This document shows positions 41,726 through 48,208 of a DNA stretch of 48,208 nucleotides, in pieces; within the stretch, counting starts at the first letter, position 1, and the number at the start of each line of letters is the position of its first letter. The notes beneath the pieces were generated by a model, which was not told the DNA's origin, made no database searches, and worked only from the letters and a program-made list of their open reading frames with translations. This stretch comes from an uncultured Pseudomonadota bacterium (GTDB lineage Bacteria > Pseudomonadota > Gammaproteobacteria > Burkholderiales > Methylophilaceae). Both the position numbers and the translations under genes were made by a program. The stretch covers positions 1 to 48,208 of the forward strand of contig CAINBI010000072.1 in the NCBI GenBank assembly GCA_903846555.1. The letters are read 5' to 3'.

Positions 41726-43588
41726 ATGGCACTTCTACAAATATCAGAACCCGGCATGAGTGCCGCACCACATCAACATAAGTTGGCTATAGGCATTGAT
41801 CTAGGCACCACAAACTCGCTGGTTGCTACGGTGCGTAGCGGCTTGAGCCATGCACTTAACGATGAACACGGCCATGCCTTATTACCTTCTGTGGTGCACT
41901 ACCTAGAGCATGGCGCGGTTGAAGTGGGCTTTAACGCACAAAAACAACAAAATATAGACCCTCACAACACCATCGTTTCCGTTAAGCGATTTATGGGACG
42001 CGGCCTAAAAGATATTGATGTTTCACAACTGCCCTATCGTTTTACAGAAGCAGGCGGTATGGTGCAAATTGAAACACGCGCTGGCATTAAAAGCCCCGTT
42101 GAAATCTCTTCTGAAATACTAAAAACACTTAAAACACGGGCTGAACTTGCACTTGGCGGAGAGCTTGTAGGCGCAGTCATTACCGTTCCAGCTTATTTTG
42201 ATGATGCACAACGCCAAGCGACAAAAGACGCAGCAAGGCTTGCTGGCATCAATGTACTTCGATTACTGAATGAACCAACCGCAGCGGCGGTCGCTTATGG
42301 TTTAGATAATGCCAGCCAAGGTGTATACGTAATTTACGACTTAGGCGGCGGTACATTTGATGTATCCATCCTCAAACTCAGCAAAGGCGTATTTGAGGTA
42401 TTAGCCACTAATGGTGATTCTGCACTCGGTGGTGATGATTTTGATCACCGTATTTTTTGCTGGATATTAGAAACCGCCAAATTATCACCACGTAAAGCGC
42501 ATGACACTCGCTTACTATTAAGCAAAGCACGCGAAGCTAAAGAATGGCTCACAGAGCATTCTGAGGCTAATATCAGTTGCTTATTAAGTGACGGTGAATT
42601 TGTAAACCTAATTTTAAGCAGCGATAAGTTTATAGCGCTTACGGCTAATTTAGTACAAAAAACACTTAGTCCGACACGTAAAGCAATGCGTGACGCAGGA
42701 TTAACTATTGAAGACATCAATGGTGTGGTGATGGTAGGTGGCGCAACCAGAATGCCGCAAGTGCGTAAAACCATTGAGGAATACTTTAAACAAACGCCAC
42801 TGACCAATTTAGACCCAGATAAAGTGGTTGCGCTGGGCGCAGCGATTCAAGCCAATGTGTTGGCTGGCAATAAAAGTGACGAAGATTTATTATTGCTCGA
42901 TGTGATTCCGCTATCTTTAGGTTTAGAAACCTATGGTGGCCTCACTGAAAAAGTGATTCATCGTAATAGCACCTTGCCTGTTGCACGCGCGCAGGAGTTC
43001 ACCACTTATAAAGACGGCCAAACCGCAATGAGCATTCATGTAGTACAAGGCGAACGTGAATTAGTCAGCGATTGCCGCTCACTTGCACGCTTTGAACTAC
43101 GTGGCATTCCGTCTATGGTTGCTGGTGCGGCACGTATTCGCGTCACTTTCACGGTAGATGCCGACGGTTTACTATCGGTATCCGCCCGTGAAACCTCCAC
43201 CAATGTAGAAGCGCATATTGCCGTTAAGCCTTCATACGGACTCAGTGAAGATGAAATCACCAATATACTCAAAGCTTCTTTTAATTGCGCTGAGGCAGAT
43301 AAAAAAGCCCGCATGTTAGCAGAAGCTAGGGTTGCCGCTGGCGCTATACTAGAGGCCGTTACCGTGGCCTTAGCCACAGATAGCGCGCTCATCAGCGTAG
43401 CAGAAAAACAAGCGATAGAAGCCGAAATGCAACGCTTGGATTTGATTAAAGAAAGCCAAGACGATGATGCCATTCACAAAGGGATTGAAGCTCTAAACCA
43501 TGCGACTGAAGCGTTTGCCGCAGCCCGTATGAATGCAAGCGTAAGCCGTGCGTTAGCGGGTAAAAATTTAGAAGACATCAAGCTGTAG
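41726..43588 (+). CDS. hscA: Hsp70-family chaperone HscA
   Basis: [76 protein letters not shown]. The start may be a few codons downstream. Confidence 0.97.
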   Translation: MALLQISEPGMSAAPHQHKLAIGIDLGTTNSLVATVRSGLSHALNDEHGHALLPSVVHYLEHGAVEVGFNAQKQQNIDPHNTIVSVKRFMGRGLKDIDVSQLPYRFTEAGGMVQIETRAGIKSPVEISSEILKTLKTRAELALGGELVGAVITVPAYFDDAQRQATKDAARLAGINVLRLLNEPTAAAVAYGLDNASQGVYVIYDLGGGTFDVSILKLSKGVFEVLATNGDSALGGDDFDHRIFCWILETAKLSPRKAHDTRLLLSKAREAKEWLTEHSEANISCLLSDGEFVNLILSSDKFIALTANLVQKTLSPTRKAMRDAGLTIEDINGVVMVGGATRMPQVRKTIEEYFKQTPLTNLDPDKVVALGAAIQANVLAGNKSDEDLLLLDVIPLSLGLETYGGLTEKVIHRNSTLPVARAQEFTTYKDGQTAMSIHVVQGERELVSDCRSLARFELRGIPSMVAGAARIRVTFTVDADGLLSVSARETSTNVEAHIAVKPSYGLSEDEITNILKASFNCAEADKKARMLAEARVAAGAILEAVTVALATDSALISVAEKQAIEAEMQRLDLIKESQDDDAIHKGIEALNHATEAFAAARMNASVSRALAGKNLEDIKL

Positions 43589-43659
43589 GAGCCAAGTGCC
43601 GCTGATATAGCTTTACAATAAAATCTCGCCGCAATGCATGCTTCTTAAATAGAAAACTG

Positions 43660-43767
43660 CGTCATTCCCGCGAAAGCGGGAATCTAGGCAAACGTCAATT
43701 TTAATAATTCTAACTTACATTCATTAAAATTAATCTGAACTGGATTCCCGCCTTCGCGGGAATGACG
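43660..43767. repeat. Core-only relative of the interspersed element (paired dRS3-like palindromes, no TIRs)
   Basis: CGTCATTCCCGCGAAAGCGGGAATC ... GATTCCCGCCTTCGCGGGAATGACG; palindromes 43664-43683 and 43744-43763; GAGACC TIRs absent. Confidence 0.85.
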
Positions 43768-43801
43768 GAAATTAAAAAATTAGCCTTTAGGAATAATATT
43801 T

Positions 43802-44143
43802 ATGCCACAAATCATCATATTGCCACATGTAGAACTCTGCCCAGAAGGCGCTGCCATTGAAGCCAAAACAGGTGAATCAATCTGTGATGTGCTGTTAAAC
43901 AATCATATTGATATTGACCATGCCTGCGACCAAGCTTGCGCTTGCACAACCTGCCATGTGATTATTCGTGAAGGTTTTAAATCATTGAACGCCTCCAATG
44001 AACAAGAAGATGACTTACTGGATAAAGCTTGGGGTTTAGAGCCGAATTCACGTTTATCTTGTCAGGCAAAAGTTGGTACTGAAGATTTAGTGGTAGAAAT
44101 TCCTAAATACAGCATCAACATGGCTAAAGAAGGCCATCGTTAA
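43802..44143 (+). CDS. fdx: ISC-system 2Fe-2S ferredoxin
   Basis: IDHACDQACACTTCHVIIREGF and SCQAKVGTEDLVVEIPKYSIN. Confidence 0.96.
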   Translation: MPQIIILPHVELCPEGAAIEAKTGESICDVLLNNHIDIDHACDQACACTTCHVIIREGFKSLNASNEQEDDLLDKAWGLEPNSRLSCQAKVGTEDLVVEIPKYSINMAKEGHR

Positions 44144-44174
44144 TCACACTCAGATGTATAAAAGAGAGGTATAA

Positions 44175-44813
44175 CTAAAATAACGATTTTGAATAATCGA
44201 AAGTCACTCTGCCAGAACTGACATCATAAACAGCGGCAGCAATACCAATCTGCTTGGCTTCTAACATGCTGCTTATAATCTCGCTGCCATCCAAAATCGC
44301 TTGAATTTGAAACTCTACGTTGGATTGACACACCCGACCAACATACTCCAAATCATTTGAATCGCAATGCTGATTAAGCCCTTGCTCATGCTGAACCGCT
44401 GGTTGAATATGCTTTAAAATCTCGCCAATGTGACCACCCGTATAATTGTCACAGGCCGCCTTCACTGCACCACAACCGCTGTGGCCAAGCACTACAATCA
44501 ACTTGCTACCCAAATATTTGATAGAAAACTCTAAGCTGCCAATCGCAAAAGGTGATGCAATATTGCCCGCAAGACGCACGCTGAAAATATCACCTAAACC
44601 TTGGTCGAAGATGATTTCCGACGCTGTACGTGAATCACTGCAACCCAAAATAGCCGCAAAAGGATGTTGCTTATCTTTAGTAATATTGACAATACTTAAT
44701 AAATCTCGATGCAATGAAAGGCTTTTGGTAAAGCGCTCATTGCCTTCAACTAATACCTCAAGCGCCTCTTTTGGCGTGATTTTATCGCGGTCTAGTAATG
44801 GATGTTTATACAA
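44175..44813 (-). CDS. Beta-class carbonic anhydrase
   Basis: AAILGCSDSRTASEIIFDQGLGDIFSVRLAGNI; VVLGHSGCGAVKAA. Confidence 0.95.
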   Translation of the reverse strand: MYKHPLLDRDKITPKEALEVLVEGNERFTKSLSLHRDLLSIVNITKDKQHPFAAILGCSDSRTASEIIFDQGLGDIFSVRLAGNIASPFAIGSLEFSIKYLGSKLIVVLGHSGCGAVKAACDNYTGGHIGEILKHIQPAVQHEQGLNQHCDSNDLEYVGRVCQSNVEFQIQAILDGSEIISSMLEAKQIGIAAAVYDVSSGRVTFDYSKSLF

Positions 44814-44863
44814 TGAATTCTCTTTAAATTAAGTAAGGTTACCCACAAGCTATTAAAACCAAG

Positions 44864-46399
44864 TTATCGTTTGTGATACTTACTATGCAAGTTATCCCAA
44901 TGCACTTCTACTGTGCCACCAGCCGCAATGTATTGCTTTTGCCAGCCGCTCAATAAATCGATACAGGCATGGTCGATATACGCTAAATCTTCAAACTCAA
45001 TCTTCACGTCTTTTTTAAGGGCTAAACCTTCTAGTACCGCAGCGAGTTTTGGTAAACCAATAATCGTTGCAGAACCAAACAAATGTACCTCAACGGCATT
45101 ATTTTCTGCATTATCGACAAGTTTTACGACTAAATGTGAGAACACATACAGCAACTTAATAAGCGACAGCATCAAACCAACCATAATCCCAGTCAGCAAA
45201 TTAAAGCTCACAATGACAATAATGGTAATGACATAAATAGCCACTTCTGCGCGGCCAAAGCTTAATAACTCTTTTAACACTTTTGGGTAAGCAAGCTTGA
45301 AACCAGTATACACAAGCACCGCCGCCAAAGCCGCCACGGGAATATATTGCAAGGTAAAAGTGAACACGCTGATAAAAAGCAACAACCAAAAGCCATGCAT
45401 AATCGTTGAAACGCGTGACACTGCACCCGCCGCCACATTGGCACTTGAGCGCACAATCACACCAGTCATCGGCAGCACACCTAAAAAGCCGCAAAGCGTA
45501 TTGCCTAAGCCTTGCGAGAACAACTCTTTATCGTATTTGGTCCGTACGCCACTATGCATCTGATCCACGGCTGAAGCAGAAAGCAGCGATTCTGCACTGG
45601 CTACAAAGGCCAATGAAAACACCGCAACCATCACATGCACATTAAACGTTGCATAAAAATCTGCCAAGCTAGGCAACTGAATTGCATTCGCCAAGTTTGC
45701 GATATCGGCTGGATTAGCAAATAAATCAGTAATGTATTTAAGCTGTAAGTGCAACACATTAGCCACTAAAATTGCCAACAGAACACCTACCAGCGCACCT
45801 GGAACAAGTTTAAGTTTTTTAGGTGCAAATTTGGTCCACAATACAATAGCAGCAATCGTTAGCAAGCCAATAAGCCCTGCGTGGATGTTGCCATTTTGGC
45901 CAGAAATACTCTCCATCACCGCTGTAGGGAAATTCATAATATTTTGAATGCCGTTAGCGGATGGCTTACGGTCTAACATGATATGAAATTGCGAACCGAT
46001 GATTAAAATACCGATACCAGCCAACATGCCATGAATCACCGCAGGGGAAATAGCCCTAAACCAAACACCCAACTTAAATTGACCCGCAAGCATTTGCACA
46101 ATACCAGCTAACATTAAAATCTCACCAAACATCATAATGCCATGCTTAGCGATAATCTCGACTACCAACACCACCAAACCGGCTGCGGGGCCACTTACCG
46201 TTAAAGGTGAACCCGCCACGGAGCCAATGACAATGCCGCCAACAATACCGGTAATCACGCCCGCCGTAGGCGGCAAACCCGAAGCAATAGCAATGCCTAA
46301 GCACAAAGGGATCGCGACCAAAAACACGACAATAGACGCTAGAAAGTCTTTACTTAAATTGGCTTTAAATTGGCTTAAATTGAATACGTTATTTGGCAT
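44864..46399 (-). CDS. SulP family inorganic anion (possibly bicarbonate) transporter
   Basis: FLASIVVFLVAIPLCLGIAIASGLPPTAGVITGIVGGIVIGSVAGSPLTVSGPAAGL; C-terminal STAS-like domain. Confidence 0.94.
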   Translation of the reverse strand: MPNNVFNLSQFKANLSKDFLASIVVFLVAIPLCLGIAIASGLPPTAGVITGIVGGIVIGSVAGSPLTVSGPAAGLVVLVVEIIAKHGIMMFGEILMLAGIVQMLAGQFKLGVWFRAISPAVIHGMLAGIGILIIGSQFHIMLDRKPSANGIQNIMNFPTAVMESISGQNGNIHAGLIGLLTIAAIVLWTKFAPKKLKLVPGALVGVLLAILVANVLHLQLKYITDLFANPADIANLANAIQLPSLADFYATFNVHVMVAVFSLAFVASAESLLSASAVDQMHSGVRTKYDKELFSQGLGNTLCGFLGVLPMTGVIVRSSANVAAGAVSRVSTIMHGFWLLLFISVFTFTLQYIPVAALAAVLVYTGFKLAYPKVLKELLSFGRAEVAIYVITIIVIVSFNLLTGIMVGLMLSLIKLLYVFSHLVVKLVDNAENNAVEVHLFGSATIIGLPKLAAVLEGLALKKDVKIEFEDLAYIDHACIDLLSGWQKQYIAAGGTVEVHWDNLHSKYHKR

Positions 46400-46522
46400 G
46401 ATGCACTTTCAATGATGATTGAATGTAAAGTGTTTTTGTAGCCGAATTATACCTGATGAAGCCTCTATGAGATGAACGAAAAAATCGATATATAAAACCT
46501 GTATTAGGTTGCTCCACCAATG

Positions 46523-46547
46523 AAAAAACCCGCCGAAGCGGGTTTTT
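46523..46547 (-). terminator. Rho-independent terminator
   Basis: AAAACCCGC-CGAA-GCGGGTTTT with T-tracts on both sides, just downstream of the porin gene. Confidence 0.85.
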
Positions 46548-46573
46548 AGTTTTACAAGATTAAGAAGTGATTC

Positions 46574-47986
46574 TTAGAACTTGTAAGTTACGTCAAATTG
46601 GTAAAGTGAATAATTGTCAATATTACCAGCTATGTCAACTTTTGGAGCATTTGTACCATACTCACTGTTTTTGCGTTTACCCCAACCACCAGTAAAGTTT
46701 AAAGCAACATTATCTTGAGCCATGTATTGCGCTTTAAGTACTGTACCTTCCATATTCAAGCGACCATCAAAAATGTCAGAATCAACAGAGTTTTGATCTA
46801 GTGCATAAGTACCTACACTTTGATACCAAAGGTTTGCATTCCAGTCATTTTTAGCCATTTTTTTACCTTCGAATGACTTAAGATCTTTAGCAGAACCAAC
46901 TGAAATACCAACTAACCAAGCTGTGTCGTCATTGGCTAAAGCTGCAACCGTTGCACCAGCAGCAGCTTTACGATCGCTACCTTTAGTATTGTAAGCATAT
47001 TGAGCATATGGTTTTACACCAATATTAGGTGTCACCATATAGTTAACTTCAACTGGAATATCTAAGATTGCAAGGTCGTTTACAGCAAAGCTAGCAGTAG
47101 TATTAAGATTACCTTTCGTTGGAATATAATTCGCAGTAACGCCTGAAGAATTTGCTGTATAGTCATAGTAACCAATCGCAGCTTTTGCAGAAAGGTTGTC
47201 AGCGAATGCTTGCTGTACTCCACCTTGGAAAGCTAGAACCATATTTTGGCGTGATGTTGTTGATGCACCACCATTAGTACTTGCAACTTCTTTACCTGTA
47301 TAAACCCACTGACCTAAGTTAGCAAAAAGGTTAGTTTCACCAAGCTTATAGTTGAATTTCTCTTGCGCACCATCAAACACGATGTCATGGTCAAAAGCCA
47401 TTGCGCTAACCATGTAAAGTGGGTTCTTCATTTTACCAACTTCAATTGCTAGCCAATCTGTTGCTTTCCAACCAATCATAGCGCGCTTAACAAAAATAGC
47501 ACCTTTTGATTTGTCATAAGCATTTCCAGTAGTAACATCACCGAATGATGTGTTATCTGAACGGCCGTTATCACCCATAGAGAAAGCGATATCTGAGTAC
47601 AGATTACCTGACTTAGTTTCAACGCCTAAAGTGATTTTATAGCGCGCTCGGTCTGATTCAGTGTTAAGGCCAGAAGGTGTAGCACTTAATACATCACCGT
47701 CACGCATTTCGTAACGTGCGCGAATATCACCATAAACAGTAGCGTTATCAATTGCATCAGAAACTGAAACTTTACCTGCTTTTTTCAAAGCTTTAGCTTG
47801 ACCAGCAGCTTCGTCTGTACGGCCTTTAGTTAATAAAGCGCCTTCTTCTTCTGTCAACACGCCTTTAGCTACTAGCGCGTTAACGATATCTGTTGTTGAA
47901 TCGGCCATTGCATTAACGCCAAAGCCCATTAACATTGAGCCAGCTAGTGTTGCAGCCACCAAGTTACTTAGTTTAAAATTCATCAA
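46574..47986 (-). CDS. Putative outer membrane porin
   Basis: Signal peptide (LVAATLAGSMLMGFGVNAMA); barrel-type alternating strands (VYGDIRARYEMRDGD...) ending in aromatic YQFDVTYKF. Confidence 0.88.
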   Translation of the reverse strand: MMNFKLSNLVAATLAGSMLMGFGVNAMADSTTDIVNALVAKGVLTEEEGALLTKGRTDEAAGQAKALKKAGKVSVSDAIDNATVYGDIRARYEMRDGDVLSATPSGLNTESDRARYKITLGVETKSGNLYSDIAFSMGDNGRSDNTSFGDVTTGNAYDKSKGAIFVKRAMIGWKATDWLAIEVGKMKNPLYMVSAMAFDHDIVFDGAQEKFNYKLGETNLFANLGQWVYTGKEVASTNGGASTTSRQNMVLAFQGGVQQAFADNLSAKAAIGYYDYTANSSGVTANYIPTKGNLNTTASFAVNDLAILDIPVEVNYMVTPNIGVKPYAQYAYNTKGSDRKAAAGATVAALANDDTAWLVGISVGSAKDLKSFEGKKMAKNDWNANLWYQSVGTYALDQNSVDSDIFDGRLNMEGTVLKAQYMAQDNVALNFTGGWGKRKNSEYGTNAPKVDIAGNIDNYSLYQFDVTYKF

Positions 47987-48165
47987 AAATTTCCTTAGTT
48001 AAGTTAAATAATTTTGCAGTTATGTTTTTCAACAACGTGCATTTTGTTATTTGTATATGACAATTTGATGACATAGAACTAATTAGTAGGCAATTGACAA
48101 CATGCGCGTTGTATTTTTACAACAACGAAAAGCCGCTCCCTAAATTCAATTTGCGTAGCGGTTTT

Positions 48166-48208
48166 GTAGGAGCGGCGCCCTCGCCGCGATTTGCAATGTT
48201 GCTTCGCG
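48166..48208. repeat. REP-like palindromic sequence, truncated by the window edge
   Basis: TGTAGGAGCGGCG-CCCT-CGCCGCGA; GCGGCG/CGCCGC stem with flanking TGTAGGAGC. Confidence 0.5.

Overview
The window looks like a gene-dense chromosomal segment of a betaproteobacterium, probably Methylophilaceae-like judging from protein flavour and gene order; this taxonomic guess is inference. Most of it is ordinary core genome: an RND tripartite efflux operon with a divergent TetR regulator, purB, tamA-tamB, a WrbA-like/HugZ-like/DUF2069 cluster, surE-pcm-nlpD, a thioredoxin-like protein, a nitroreductase, an OYE-family reductase, tRNA-Leu(TAA), a ComEA-like HhH protein, rppH, a YVTN propeller protein, an SRPBCC protein, an AbrB/PIN toxin-antitoxin pair, a type IV pilin, a SpecificRecomb-family membrane protein, suhB, an autotransporter, trmJ-cysE, iscR-nifS/iscS-like-iscS-iscU-iscA-hscB-hscA-fdx, a beta-carbonic anhydrase with a SulP transporter, and a porin. 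No CRISPR array, prophage or complete IS is visible. The strongest unexplained signal is a family of short non-coding interspersed elements. Two copies are exactly 173 bp and one degraded copy is about 170 bp. They have 12-bp terminal inverted repeats (GAGACCTTTGCA...TGCAAAGGTCTC) around a pair of 20-bp palindromes of the form ATTCCC-N8-GGGAAT, the same form as neisserial dRS3. A fourth, TIR-less core copy sits inside the isc operon between hscA and fdx. Other candidates are a textbook sigma-54 site before the pilin, a type-1 IscR site before iscR, an AcrR/TtgR-like operator separated from its regulator by a 173-bp element, a palindromic operator over the TA promoter, a Fur-like double palindrome upstream of the SRPBCC gene, and missing rpoS after nlpD.
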